64,000 bases of DNA from assembly GCA_000697355.1 (NCBI GenBank), contig JNEN01001240.1:248001-312000 (forward strand), in the 5' to 3' direction. This stretch comes from Syncephalastrum monosporum B8922. Lineage: Eukaryota; Mucoromycota; Mucoromycetes; Mucorales; Syncephalastraceae. The notes below the pieces were generated by a model, which searched no databases, had not been told where the DNA came from, and worked only from the letters and a program-made list of their open reading frames with translations. Both the position numbers and the translations under genes were made by a program. Below, in pieces: positions 45,935 through 58,527 of the stretch (the stretch's first letter is position 1; the number at the start of each line of letters is the position of its first letter).

Positions 45935-48663
45935 ATGGATAATACAACGACAGCTGACGCCGACGCAGCACCCGCAGCAATAGACACGACAAAGGGTGCG
46001 CCCAATACACCCAAACCGACCACGAGCGTTAGACTCAACTTTGCTCGATTTAAACCATCGCGTGACAACATGGACGCGTCGCCAGACGAGTCAATGCCAA
46101 AGATGACGAGCGGGAACGGCGTGCCAGAGAAGGGCAGTCGTTTATTGGAAAAGGCAACAACAGCCACAGTAGCAGTAACTGAAGAAGCAAAACAAGAGCG
46201 AGAAACAGCGACAAATCAATTGAACAACAAAGAAAACAGGGACAATGGAGTTGTGGCACCAGTGCCTAGGCCACTTGTCGGACCCTCACGCTCTTCTTCC
46301 TCCTCCTCTCTTCATATCACTACCTCCCCCGCTCCTTCCAATAAAACACTTGACCTTGAGGCTGATTCTGCTGCTAACGAGTCGCTTGCAGAAGAAAAAG
46401 CCGCTTGGTTCAACACACCAGGCTCTTCTTTTCCCATGCTTTCTTCGTCCTTCCATCCAATAAATTCAAAAGGTGAGTGATCGTGGAGTATCACCACTTT
46501 TCCATTCTTATTTCCATGCTTCGTAGACAAAGGAAAACAACGCGCTGATCTGGCCAAGGACACCCAGCGCCGTCGTCTTGAAGCAGATGCTGCCTCACGA
46601 CACGCGGACCCAAGAACCTTTGTGTCTCGGCAACTTTCTTCGGCCCAAACGCCTTCATCACCTCCTCCACGATCATCGTCTTCCTCTGCAGCCCACCACT
46701 CCTTCCCAAATACTAAAGACAACGACAATGACGCTGAGGATGAAGGTTCCAATCACTATATCTTGACTGGAAAGCAGTCGGTGCAGGACTCTACCACCGA
46801 CTCCCGCAACAGAGCAACCGAATTTGAGACAAGCCAGGATCATGCTCGGGCTGATTCACTTGCTGAAACCATCCATACCCTCGATTCGCGCTTGCATTTT
46901 GAACCTATCATCAACCGTCCCACCGTCCTTCGCGATATCGCTCTTCATTTGCTTACGCTTGAGCCTCATGCTCACTGGGAATCGATCCGTCAGCTTGATC
47001 TCAGGCATCTGGGTCTCACTCGTATCGTTAACCTAGACACTTTCTTGCCTAATCTCCACATTCTGGACATGTAAGTAGAAATAGAAAACGAAGCGTACCT
47101 TAACACTTCTATTAGATCCGACAATGCTATATTTCATATCTCGCGATTGCCCCTTTCCCTGCATACACTCAGAGCAAAATCAAACAAGTACGTACATCTT
47201 TTCTCGATATCCTGGCTCATTTGTCGTAGATTGACCGACATCGACTCCTTACATACACTTACAAACCTTCAATATCTCGACATCTGCAACAACGCTATAA
47301 CCTCTTTTGAAGGTATGTTTAGACATCACTCTTCCCTTTTCACTTATATCTTTATGACCATCAAGGCATCAGTCACCTCCACCATCTACGCACTCTACAC
47401 GCAGAAAACAACAAAATCACTTCGTGCAGTCCATTTCGGGATATGAATGGTCTTATACATCTCAACTTGCGCAATAACGCTTTGAAGAAACTCTGCTTCA
47501 GAACCGCTACCATGTAAGTCCCATTGCCACATAAGAAATACCCCTTGACAAAATATGGTAGGGAATCGCTAGAAACTCTGGATGTGGCATTCAACCGGCT
47601 TGATGGTCTCGATTCCATCGAAGGCCTTCTGAACTTGCGTCAGCTTAATATGGGTAAGTCTCATTCCACCTAACACAGACACCTTCCTCACGCTCTATTG
47701 TGTGCAGAGCATAATGACGTCAAATGGATTGAGATTGCCCGCCCAGCAAGGATGCTCAAGGTGTTACGACTCTGCTACAACCGTCTCAAGGCATTCGATG
47801 GTAGCTTCTTTCCAGATTTGCGTACCTTATATCTCGACGACAACCAGCTGCTCCGTGTCATAGGTCTCTCCTGCATTCCGCGACTGAGCAGTTTCTCTAT
47901 GCGAGATCAGGGCGGGCAAAAAGTGTAAGACAAATTATACATTTGATATACTTCACTGACTATGATGATTTTAGTGAGATCAACATGCGTTATCTCCGCG
48001 GCACACGTAAAATATACATGTCAGGAACGTGTCTGAAGCGGATCGATGCCATCCAAGACTTTTTCTCGCTCGAGTATTTGGAGCTGTGCTCTATTCAGCT
48101 CGAGTCATTACCGCGCGATTTTTCACGCCAGGTTCCCAACTTGGCGGTCCTATACCTGAGCAGCAATTACCTGAAAGATATCAGGCCACTTCGAAAATTA
48201 CGACATCTTCAGAAACTTGTCCTGTTAGACAATCGTATCGACAGTATGGACAATATTATTGAAGCTGTCAAGCCACTGACGCGTCTCCATTATCTGGACC
48301 TACGGTAAGTAAAAGAATAGACGACAATGCAAGCCATGTAGTCTTATTCTTGTATTTCTGGCAAGCATGAATACAGTTACAAACAAGATGTATCCAGTCA
48401 CCTGCATGTTCACGCACCGCCAGGAGATCACGCGCTACCTCGTTGTAGAACATGACCACACATGGATGGAACGCGATACCGAGTTTTGCCGGAACCTGAC
48501 TCACGTATGGAGAGAGCGGCGCGCACGTTATCGCGCCATTCTCATTGTGTGCTGCCGTAAGCTTCGTGTTCTCGATGGTACGCTCATTTCTCCAGAAGAA
48601 AAGGACAGCGCGGAAGGCATCGTTGCAGCTTTTAAGCAACAGCAGAATGAAGCACTCGCATAA
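45935..48663 (+). CDS. NUD1: Leucine-rich-repeat spindle-pole scaffold, Cdc11/Nud1 type
   Basis: Nine exons (45935-46472, 46527-47070, 47116-47187, 47230-47312, 47366-47513, 47562-47653, 47708-47924, 47975-48304, 48366-48663) give 773 residues. The first ~290 residues are disordered and Ser/Thr-rich. Then comes a chain of leucine-rich repeats (for example LDLRHLGLTRIVNLD, LQYLDICNNAITSFEG, HLNLRNNALKKL, VLYLSSNYLKDI), ended by a capping region with YPVTCMFTHRQEITRY and CRKLRVLDGTLISPEEK. This order is typical of fungal Cdc11/Nud1 and animal centriolin, which anchor the septation/mitotic-exit network at the spindle pole. Many exon borders fall within repeats with matching phases, supporting the chain. 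The symbol is by similarity; a general LRR protein is the alternative. Confidence 0.85.
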
Positions 48664-48818
48664 GTCAAACAACGGAATATCGAAAATTCGTTTTGTATTA
48701 TCAGTGTCTGTCTCTCCACATGGTTCTGGAAAGATAAGGGGAACAGGAATGGTGAAGTAGGAAGGTGACGTGTTATTTGTGTGTCAGTGTGTAGTCCTCG
48801 ACTATGAATGGAAAATGA

Positions 48819-49675
48819 CTACAGCTCCATGCCATGCGCTTCGTCTTCGGAGGATGCATAGTCAACCGAGCTCATTTCATCATCATCCGTGCTGTCGTCT
48901 GCTGCTGCATCGGCGGCTTCTTTTGTTGCGTATCTTGAAACATAGTCTACCGAGGCGATTGATTGGTACACTGATTTTTAAGGTTTGTGTATCGCATACC
49001 TTTCACCTTCGCTTCATATTTGGGTGCTTCGCGCATCAGCAGAGCGGCAGCCTCACCATTGAGAGGGTCGGTCGGGTTTGGATAGCGCAGGAGCTGTGGC
49101 AGGAATACTTCAAAGATGTTGATCATGTCTGCAACCAAAGGAATCAGAACAAGTTTGCTTAATTCGGAAACATTTTCGGTCTTACCAAACATTGGGCTCC
49201 ACGTCTGGTTAATCACATCAAGACATACAGAACCGCTCCTAATGGACAAAAAGAAGGGGGGAAAAGGAAGAATGGTATCAGTTTCGGAAGGTCCTTGGCC
49301 AGCTCAAAGCTTATCCTCAACTCACACTTCGTCAATATTGGGATGGAAGATCCGGTTCATGAAGCCAATGCTGGGTGATTTGTACGGGTACTGGTCAGGA
49401 AGCTCGACATGCACCTTCCAGATGCCACCAGCAAAAGGTGCTACACAAGTGAAATTAGCACTTGACTTGTTACTTTTTTTGAATGGACTTACTATCAGAT
49501 GGCCCTTGGAAACGCACGTAGAATTCCTGCATGTTGTCATTGACCAGAGTGACTTCGTAATCACTCATTAAGCTATAACAGGGTAGTCCTCATAAGTCTC
49601 ACTGTCATATAGTAGCATACCCATAGCTTACAGTTTCATGACATCGGTCTCGATTCGCCTTCGTGGAGTGGACAT
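48819..49675 (-). CDS. UBC8: Ubiquitin-conjugating enzyme E2 H (Ubc8 type)
   Basis: Exons 49675-49632, 49572-49493, 49440-49326, 49238-49186, 49128-49000 and 48946-48819 give 182 residues, the usual length. It passes ubiquitin from E1 to substrates; in yeast Ubc8 works with the GID ligase to degrade gluconeogenic enzymes, and in humans UBE2H pairs with the CTLH complex. Seen: [33 protein letters not shown], the active-site Cys in [13 protein letters not shown] (C85), [20 protein letters not shown], and an acidic tail ending [11 protein letters not shown], all characteristic of this subfamily. The start [12 protein letters not shown] is the first ATG. Confidence 0.95.
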
Positions 49676-51813
49676 TTGTGTGAACAGACAGGTAAAAGGT
49701 ATGAAGACCAATCTCTTGACGTCGTCCTCTCTCTTGGTCCCATGAATTGAAACAGCGATCGTCCTAAGCGACTGAAAAAACTTCCTAATTAGGCACCTTC
49801 CTTTTACCTGATCAGTTATGCTGATATTGTTACTGCTCCTGATGCTGTTATGAGTGCGATCTGGCTATAACGCTGATGATACTGAAGTGATATAGTCTTG
49901 CTAGATATAATTGTCATAGGACATACAATCCTGCTATTGGGGGGCTGACCAGGGCCTAGGGCAACCTCGTACATGAGTCGATAGGAGGTTGCACCTATCA
50001 TCGATATCACACTCCACATTGCTCTGCACTCTGGCAAGCGAGAATACGTTTGAACGGGTAATTTAAATGTTTTGAGACCATACTGCAAGGGTCGGTTGCT
50101 ACAGAGAGTAGGCCTATGATATGTAAAGTTTCACAGAGAGGTGAGCCCTCATATCCGACCTCTCTCAGATACTTAGAAAGACGATAAGACATACTGAGGT
50201 ATTGACCGACATACCGTGCTGGTTGTGAAAGCATTTTCAGAGACTACACGGCGAATCTTGCCCAACGGTATGAACTCTTGCCTTTTTCAATCTTTTTTCA
50301 CCTCGAATGCTGCCTTTTTTCTTACGAAACATGTATGAAATAAGTTGGTATAAATGCCTTGGTACAAAGTGCAGAATTTTCTTAGAATATGATCGATATG
50401 GATGCTATCGCTTCACTGTTCATTATTTGAAGGTTTATCAATGAGCATGCGGATATTATTTTCATACTATGAAGAAAAATTACTTTCCCTTTGTCATGGT
50501 GGTCACCACCACACAGTTGCTCGAGTTGAAAGTGTTTTTCCGCCTCATTATTGTTTCTTCATATTCACATGAGTTTACACAATTCTTCCTGTGGGCATTA
50601 TCTGAAATCTTATTGAGGTAATGTTGACACAGTAATTTTTGGCAAAAAACAAAACAAAACAAAACAAAAAAAAATACAAAGTAGATCTTACTCTTGGAAA
50701 GTATAACCCAAAGGAAGACCGAGAAATGGTAACTAACAAGAACAAAATGTGAAAAGGAATACTGCAGCATGGAAGATAGTACAAAATAGTACCAGCCAAA
50801 AAAGACGATTTACAGTGAGGAAGCTGTGGATTTTTGCCCTTACCTTCTGCGCACTACGTGTGCGATGTCTCGATTTACAGGCGGGCGTTTTCATTCTTCT
50901 ATCTCTTTTTTTTTTCTTATTTTGAAGCTTTTCAATATGGGTCATCATCTTACTCGATCATGTTGTCTTGAGGTTCTATAACAGCCTGCTAAATATGACG
51001 AGCCTGATTTCGCGTGCTCAGTGATGTAATTCTCTCTGAAGGGAGCCAGATACTAGTTGTTCTTCACACTATAAAAACACTTTATACAGAGATCGTTATC
51101 TTTATGTCGACTTTGAGAAGTACAAAACTATAGAATAATATATATATTTCCCTACTAGGATGTCGTGCCATAGCCATCCTTTTATATACCGTTCCCGTAC
51201 TGGGTGATGGGCGTCTCGAATATGACTCACCATTCGAGGTAGAGAAGATACTGTTATCTCCACTAGTACATATTCTTCTTATGCGAACGAATAACCTATA
51301 CTTCACCATGTTATATACTTTAATGTTGCGATGTGTGACGTTACCCACATGGATTACGTCTTATGGATGTAGTTCTGCCTCCGGAAAATAAAGTCACGAA
51401 CCAGGATAGCGCTGTCTGTCATATTAGATTAATCACCATACAATCTGCTCATCTGTGCCATTGCTTGAGACCATAAAGACAGATATCGCGTGTGATTTTA
51501 CTAACTGAACAACGTCATACAAGCAGTACTGTATATTGTATTGCCAAAGGCAGATCAATTTCGCCGTTTCAAGGATAAATTGTAATAGCAGAAGCCGAAC
51601 AAATCAAAATTCAGATCTCGGTACGATATCAGGATGTGGCTGAAAAGAAACATTCATGTATTGAGTATGATATCACTCGCCAAGCGGCTATAGCCGAATG
51701 GTTCAATTATCCTAAACAGTATCCATACACAGTCTAAAGCTCCGTATTTCTAGGCTTATGCTATACATTCTGTATTGCTGACGCTATGGAGGCGTCGAAA
51801 GATAATAACTTAT
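49676..51813. other. 2.1 kb A/T-rich gap
   Basis: Promoter side of the E2 gene at the left. Minus-strand pieces at 50100-49900 (for example ATSYRLMYEVALGP) look like eroded coding sequence in two frames; I cannot name the family. From 50240 to 51800 the DNA is A/T-rich with short T and A runs and (AAAAC)n near 50648. No gene is supported. Confidence 0.4.
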
Positions 51814-52417
51814 TTATCCGCGATAGGAAGCCATTGCTGCTTCTGGAGATGACTTCACGCATACCTTGCCAACCCTCGGAAGAACCAATACTTTGAAATG
51901 CATCACCTGTACCATCAAGGACGTAAAACCACAAGGCGCAAGGCGTTGAAGAGGCTGACCTTCGTCACTGTGGACTATATGTATCGCACCTCCTGCTACT
52001 GGCGTTTTAGCGCGCGGGCTGACCGACGACTCTGAGATTGCTGGCTTGGTCCTAGGCACGTGTGCTATAATTAACGTCTACGAACTACATAATAGCCCTC
52101 GTGTTAGTCCCATCCCAAAAAGTTTAACCCAAAATAACCGTTGCCTGACAGTGAAACAGAGAAGCTCACACTGTATGGCGCTGGCATAATTTGGGCAGCC
52201 TCTTATGACAGTAAGTGCTGTTAGAAGCTGCTTTTCAATGCGATAAGTGAACCCCTAAATAAGTCCATACTTACACGTTGCCATCAGATGTGCTGGGCAA
52301 ATATCTTCCTTGATAAACAGCCTGTCTTGCTGACTCCACTCCGTACGTGACAATACCATAAGTGGCATCATACGCGGCACCTAAGCATCCTAACAAAAAT
52401 GTTCCATCTAATATCAT
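51814..52417 (-). CDS. Possible unrecognised small gene (two or three exons)
   Basis: Two stretches look coding on the minus strand. The first (52417-52270) reads MILDGTFLLGCLGAAYDATY then GIVTYGVESARQAVYQGRYL up to a perfect donor GTAAGT at 52269. The second (about 52054-51814) follows GCCTAG and reads TKPAISESSVSPRAKTPVAG and onwards to a TGA-type end. Their phases fit directly (GT + G), giving about 130 residues. An extra exon between them (CPNYASAIQ..) is possible. The first ~20 residues are hydrophobic and might enter a membrane or the secretory route. A TATAAA lies near 52449, upstream. It may instead be a relic, because repeat copies lie next to it. No family is recognised. Confidence 0.38.
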
Positions 52418-52464
52418 AGTCTAGTCATAGCATTAACTTCGGCTTGTTTATAAGAGCATGTGGA

Positions 52465-52770
52465 TAAGTGGATAAAGATACAGAGGAAAGAGCACAGGGC
52501 GAGGTAGAAATGGAGGTGAAAGAAAAGAGAATACGCGTCCGTGCTGAGCGAAGAGTGCGATAGGTTTAGATTCTTAGCAAGAACGTGCTTTGACACAACC
52601 AAGTGCCCTTTGAAACGCGAATGAGTCTGTTGTCAATCACATCTGACATTTTTCTCTTGTGTCTTTTTCCCATTACGTACACAACTTGCACAATCGCATG
52701 AGAGAAGTCCCAGCAGCTCTCATTATATAAAGGGTCAGTCATTTACCATGTCCATATTACCTCCCGGTTT
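52465..52770. repeat. Dispersed ~300 bp repeat, copy 1
   Basis: Matches 58925-59235 in the same orientation along its whole length. Perfect shared words include AATACGCGTCCGTGCTG (52530-52546; 59005-59021), CGATAGGTTTAGATTCT (52558-52574; 59033-59049) and TTTCTCTTGTGTCTTTTTC (52651-52669; 59122-59140). Copy 1 lacks 14 bases present in copy 2 next to ACAGAGGAAAG. It lies just upstream (minus strand) of the possible gene at 51814-52417. Confidence 0.85.
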
Positions 52771-53228
52771 TCTAGCTCTTTATATTTTTGTGCACTGGCT
52801 AGTAAAATGATCTGTAATTACTCACCGTGACAAACACAGATAGCCACTGGAATTCGCCTCGAACAAGTCCAAGGTAAGCTCTGCCAATAGGCAGGTGATA
52901 TATTATATTGTTGATTGACCAACATTGGTATCAACCAATGTGCCTTGTCATATTCGCAACTTTTCTTCTCCTCTTCAAGTTCTTTGTCTTGCTCTTAGTG
53001 ATTTTTTTTTCCTGCCAGTAAGTGAGAATGACGTATGCCATGAAATTGAATTCTTGATGGTATGGGTCTGTTTCACATTATCTGTAGTTCTCTCCACTAC
53101 CTCTCTCCTCTTCGTCAGTTATATGACTCCATAGTCATGGTTGCTTTTAGCCCCTACGCCGGCTCTAGTACCGGGCGGCGACCCGCGTGAGGTGGGAGAT
53201 TTCAATGAAATTTCGGATCATTCGAATA
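52771..53228. other. Gap upstream of the P450 gene
   Basis: A/T-rich sequence with no coding signal that I can support. Confidence 0.4.
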
Positions 53229-53345
53229 AGCGAAGTCCGTATGCATGGCTCATACTGTATGTGGGAACGGCAATTTTTTGATGTGCAGCGGGATTGCGAC
53301 CGACCTCCGATCAGGAGCTGGGTAAATTTTCGGAAAAGATTTAAT
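53229..53345 (+). repeat. Dispersed repeat, copy B (upstream of the P450 gene)
   Basis: Partner of 5429-5545, same orientation, with the perfect core CCGATCAGGAGCTGG at 53307-53321 and an upstream block CGAAGTCCGTAT at 53231-53242. It ends ~70 bases before the P450 start codon and so probably contributes to its promoter or leader. Confidence 0.55.
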
Positions 53346-53412
53346 TTAAAAGGAGTGCACTTGCTGCGATGGTTTTCCTCCGCAAGCTGATCCATCGTTT
53401 CTTCCTTATCTT

Positions 53413-55554
53413 ATGGACTCCATCGTCGATATATACGAAAAGTATCTCCTGCCATTGACGGTTCAGGCAGATAAGACCTTGCGAAAGCACAAAAAATTGT
53501 CCATCGGTCTCGCGGTTGCTCTGACGACGGCGTATATCGTGACCCAACGGATTCTCAAGCCGCCCAAAGCCTTGCGCCAAGTACCGCACGTGAACACAAT
53601 AGGCTACTTACGTGCCCGCTATACCGCGACGCCTCTTGCAGAGATTGTCAGAAAGTACACACTGCCTGCCGCTTTGAAAACAGATCATGGACTGTACACG
53701 GTTTGTGTAACATACATAAATAGGAGAACAAATGACTGACTTCGATACAGCGTTTTGACCAGAATGGATGGCTTCTCCACATCACAACACCTGATTTGGC
53801 GAAACGATTTCTATTAAAAACTGGTATGAAAAAAAGAACCTGTTCGATGTAATAATACTTATCCAGATGTAATGTTTATATATAAGATGTCTTTGCAAAG
53901 GCCGACCTTAAAAGCCAACTCGAGGGCACTATGTCGGGCCGATTTTTTTACGGCAGAAACATCCTTTTTACCAATGGTGCTGAATGGAAGAAGCATAGAA
54001 AGGTATAAACATACGCTTATAAAGTTTACTAGTTTCTTACGCTACATTTCCAGGTTGCAAACCCTGCGTTCCACAGAGCTATGCCTGTTGAGTTGTTTGG
54101 AAGGCTCACACACAAGCTCTTCAATGCCATGGACTCCCCTGACGTCGATTATGATGCTGTCGATGTTCACGATTTAATGACTCGCTGGACTCTGTCAGCT
54201 ATTGGAAGCGCTGGGTAAAGTTTACTTTCACACCACCCTATGAAGTTTATTGATTTGATTTATTGCTATCTCTAGATTTGGATTCGATTTTCATGCGTTC
54301 GAAGACAAAGACAATAAGTGGGTTCTACTATACGACAGGGTCATTACAGCAGCCCGTGACTTCAAATATGCCATGTTTCCTTTCTTTGATCGAAACTTAT
54401 TGTGGATCAACCGTACGCGCCGTGGCAAGCATGAAGACCTCACCCAGTTCTTGAACTTAATTGATGGTATTATTGAACACAAGCGTAAGGTGATTCAAGA
54501 CCAAGAGTTCAACGACGTCAAAGAGAGCGAGCGAGATCTTTTGACGTTAATGATTGAGAGCGAGAAGGCCGGGGAAGGTGCTTTGACGAATGAAGAGCTC
54601 AAGGTATGAGACATTATATATTCATGCAGTCTATAACACGTCTTCTAACTGTTTTTGAAAAATGTTCATACGTAGAGCAACCTTTGTGTCTTCTTCCTTG
54701 CTGGTCACGATACTACAGCAAATGCTTTGACATTCGCTATCTATTATCTTGCTGTCAACCCTGTAAGCACTAGTCTATTTTCTTCAGGACACTAGTAACT
54801 TTTTCCTCTGTTATCCAGGATATCCAAGAAAAAGCAAGACAAGAAGTCATCGATGCCTTTGGAGATGATCATAATGATATACTGCCTACGGCTGAAGAAA
54901 CCAAAGAGCTCCAATACATCAACTGTATCATCAAGGAGGTGAGTCATTATTGTTACATTTCGATTTGAAGCGAGCCTGACACTGACTCTTTGTTAGACGC
55001 TGCGCATGGCACCTCCGGCTACAGCTGTGATCTCTCGTTCTTTGACTGCTGATACCGAAATTTCTGGAATGGTATTCCCTAAAGACACCCGTGTGATGCT
55101 AGACATCTATGAACTCCATCACAATCCGAAAGTCTGGTCCAACCCCGAGAAGTTCGATCCCAACCGATTTCTGCCGGGCGGCGAAGCTGAGCAATTGGCC
55201 TCAAGTGGGGCCGGTATGTCATGGATACCGTTTAGCAATGGCGCGCGACAGTAAGTGAAAAGTCACCACTAAAACTAGAAGAACACGTGTGTCGACAGGT
55301 CATTGATCGAACAAACTTAGGTGTATTGGTGCAAACTTTTCTTTAGCGGAGCAGCGCGTCCTCCTGCCTCTACTATGTAAGCCATACCATTAAGCTACCA
55401 GTCACATGTTTGCTAATCATAGATTAATGATATAGTGCGTAAGTTTGAATGGCGCCTCCCTGAAGATTCGCCCCATAAGGATAAACCAATCACCGGTAGC
55501 ACTGGCGTCCTCTCCATGGTGGATTTAAAAGTCTCTTTCAAAGAGCGATATTAA
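53413..55554 (+). CDS. Cytochrome P450 monooxygenase
   Basis: Ten exons (53413-53700, 53751-53823, 53887-54002, 54054-54214, 54276-54603, 54676-54762, 54819-54938, 54997-55250, 55321-55376, 55436-55554) give 533 residues, a usual length. A hydrophobic segment (about residues 32-45, IGLAVALTTAYIVT) anchors it to the ER. Seen: WKKHRK in the C-helix region, the oxygen-binding I-helix AGHDTTA, the ExxR motif ETLR, the PERF-like FDPNRF, and the haem loop FSNGARQCIG with the ligand C477. Mucorales carry expanded families such as CYP509; this may belong there, but that is from memory. The substrate cannot be told. No biosynthetic cluster genes flank it. Confidence 0.93.
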
Positions 55555-56758
55555 AGAATACCAGTTCCACTTTGAAGCGTTCTTCCTCGTCTTTATACCC
55601 ACATCATCTTACCACTTTTGAATGCGCATTACCCTACACTCTACAATAACAAATGACGCCTATGTAGAGTGTGTATATGCTTACCTGATTTTGTTCATCC
55701 TGGCGTGATTGATTGATGTACTTAAGCGTATCAAGTACCGCATTTGTATGCATTCATGCATTTTGATAACGATAGCAAATGATCGTGCAGACGGCGAGGA
55801 CTATATTAGCGTGCACCGGAGAGCCTTACACCTGAAAACCAGACGTGAAGAAGGCCCACAAAGCACATCGCATCAGATATTGCTTTCAAAGCATTTGATA
55901 TGGACTTGAGTTGGTACCTGTTCTGATGTGTATCCATGAATGGTGGCGTGACCACCAGCTAAGAGTGAGTGCTGCCTTTTTGTCAGTGTGCTGTGTCGTG
56001 CGGTCTTGTGTTACCTCAGACTCGAGGTACAAGTGGGCATGTTTGAGCTTGTGCAACGCGCCATGCCGGTCGGCGTGCGGCAAAAGGAATCTGCATGATT
56101 GCCGGTTTCTGTGAATGCTTGCTGCCGTAGCAGACAGGTCCTCGTTGCAACACTACAGGAAAGAAATCTTGTGAATGGAAACCAGAAAGAAGGGTAAACA
56201 AGAAAAAGAATAAATCAGTGCAAGATGGTGACCATCCAAGGCTATTTATACCTGATGCTCGGCACCCATTGTCATTTGTTCAGTGAGGCTTCACCATGGC
56301 TTTCATTTCGCCTTCAGCGAGCTGCAAAAACAAGATCACATTGATTGAAATGTGTTTGGAAGAAAAATATCCGGAATGATCGAGAGATTGGGGCACGTAT
56401 TTTTCCCAAAGAAAAAGGGGTGATCGTGGTCCAATCTGACTGTGATGCAACGCGACTGGCGGAGTGAATTTTGCTCTGTCCACGGCAATGAGCGCACGCG
56501 CCAGGGGTGTCAGACACAAGAGCGAAGCAGACGTCTGGCGATGGATTCACTCCTGGGCGCGTAAGGCTAAGAGAAAAGCGGCATTTGGTGCTGTCAGTCG
56601 GTACTGCTTGCACCAGGTATCTTTTGCGTTTCAGACGATTCATTGGCCTACTTTGCTGTCACGCGGTTCACCTTTACCGAAGGACACAGAAAAAAAGACC
56701 TTCATGAAGATTGGCGTCAGGTACCGTTCACGTTCCAAAGTGTTCTACTTTGCCAGGC

Positions 56759-56819
56759 GCTCTGTCCGGGAATTGAACCGGGTCTCCAGTATCTTGCTTG
56801 CGTTCTGTAAGGACAGAGA
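56759..56819 (-). pseudogene. tRNA-Asp-like relic
   Basis: On the minus strand the ends read TCTCTGT .. ACAGAG(C), which pair like an acceptor stem, and the 3' part GGAGACCCGGTTCAATTCCC closely matches the variable and T-arm of fungal tRNA-Asp. The middle is ~10 bases too short, the D-arm and a GTC anticodon loop are not visible, and the T-stem has one C-C mismatch. So it is not a working tRNA; it may be a remnant or a tRNA-derived short repeat. Confidence 0.45.
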
Positions 56820-58461
56820 AGGAGGACTGGATGGGAGAAAGGCAGAATAAGATTTAGGGACGAGTGAGGGAAGATTACATAAAACAGAAAAAGGGACCGT
56901 TTACTTACCCAGCACGCCGCCGCCGCCGCCGCCGTCGCCGTCGCCCACACATCCACCCGTCCACCCGTCCACCACGCACCCAACAGACCCCACTCTCAAA
57001 TGATATGGACTCATACATATGGAATTATACATTTCTCTATGGTAGAAATACACTGAATTTATTGAAAAGGAACGACTATTCTATGCTACCAGCCATGTTG
57101 TTTGCCTTCAGCGGCCTTCAATGCAATACATTTGATTTTTCCCAATGCAGTTCATCTTCCGCTATGATGACCTTCCTTGCACTCTTTCTCTCCATTCTAA
57201 CAAAGAAAAGACGATAATGACATCGTAGAGAGACGCTTGAAATTTGTACAGAAACCTGAGAGAAGCAGTATGTAGATCAATTGTCTTTTGACTTCAAAGC
57301 AATAAAATTCAAGCGTCCAGAAACGAGCATAAAGTTGCCTTTTTTGGGGCGTATCTGGTTTGGCAGAGGGACCAGAAGCCTTGATCTCGCCTGCCATGGA
57401 AGAAGAAAAATAGAAAAGATAACGTAGAAGGATTATCATTTAATCTTAACAGTATGAAAACAGACGTATCATACTCTATGTATAGCATCATCTTATACAA
57501 CACCGTCTTTTTTGAAGGAAAAAACGACATTTTGTCGCCAGCTGAAAGGGCCAGCACATGATCATCACACCCAACGCATGAAAGCCGGTGTACTGCGCCG
57601 CAAGGTATTCGGGTATCTGGCCCACTTTTTCATGCTCCTTTTTTTTTTTTTTTCTTTTTTCTTCTTTCTCTTGTTTTCCCATGGTGGTCTGCTCTACGCG
57701 ATGCAACCGAAAGTAGGCACCTGCTGGCTGCTGGTCGCTGGTCAGTATGGCTCTTCCCGCGGGCTGCGTTTGTGACGCCCTGGCTTTGTCGGGGGAGGGG
57801 GACGGTCGTAAGATCCGATAGAGTAGGGACAGTGTGGTTGTGGACTGCCGCGCGTTGCGTCACACGTGCATCCAACGCATTCACTCAAGATGGTTCCAAG
57901 CCATGGATCCCATCTACGTTGTGGGTGCGGAGATACCAAGACAGCAAGAACATTCTATGGCAAGACTTGCCGGTGTCAACTACCGCTCAAGCTCAAGTGC
58001 CTCTGAGTGTCAAGCACCGCTCGGTGTCAATTACCACTGGCAGAGAGTACACTTGTTCCGCACACCTTTACTTTGCCAATAAAGACCCATGTGTGGCATT
58101 CTTCGATACTCCACACTTTATAGTTTTTCAAAAGCTCAATGTAGTTGTCTGTGGCTGTTGCATGCTGGTCTACTTTGCCAACCTCTTTCTTGTGATCGAT
58201 CAAAAATCTTCTCTGGGAGCTGAAATTATCCAAGGAGTAGACAGTAGAGCCCACACAGGTGTAACCTGCCCTTCAGAAAGGATGGTGGCGCGCGTGCTAC
58301 TCACCTGTGGTGATCTCTGCCGGCAGCGACTGAGGCGCGGTTCTCGTTTCAAGACCGTAGGGTGCGGCCCCGTCAGCGACTTGGCCAGTCGTTTTCTAAC
58401 CATGACGATTGTGGTGGGCAATAACAATGGGCATCGGTTCGGCTGGGCAGGCGTGGCCACT

Positions 58462-58527
58462 CCGAAGCTGTCAAAATCGACCCCGAAGCTGTCATAGTCG
58501 ACCGATGATGGGGGGGGGGGGGGGGGG
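58462..58527. repeat. 21-bp tandem pair followed by an 18-G tract
   Basis: CCGAAGCTGTCAAAATCGAC (58462-58481) is repeated as CCGAAGCTGTCATAGTCGAC (58483-58502). Eight bases later a run of 18 G begins (58510-58527). A G-run of this length on one strand can form four-stranded DNA and often varies in length between copies or reads. Confidence 0.85.

Noticed and set aside
49816..50234. HNH-endonuclease-like reading (YRLMYEVALGP)
   Set aside because: Only a few residues resemble the family and no catalytic His-Asn-His set is visible.
51676..51720. tRNA-like sequence (TAGCCGAATGGTTCAATTATCC)
   Set aside because: No acceptor stem or clover-leaf can be drawn around it.
57772..58497. Plus-strand open frame of 241 codons
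   Set aside because: No family resemblance, and the region is built of repeats and has open frames on both strands.
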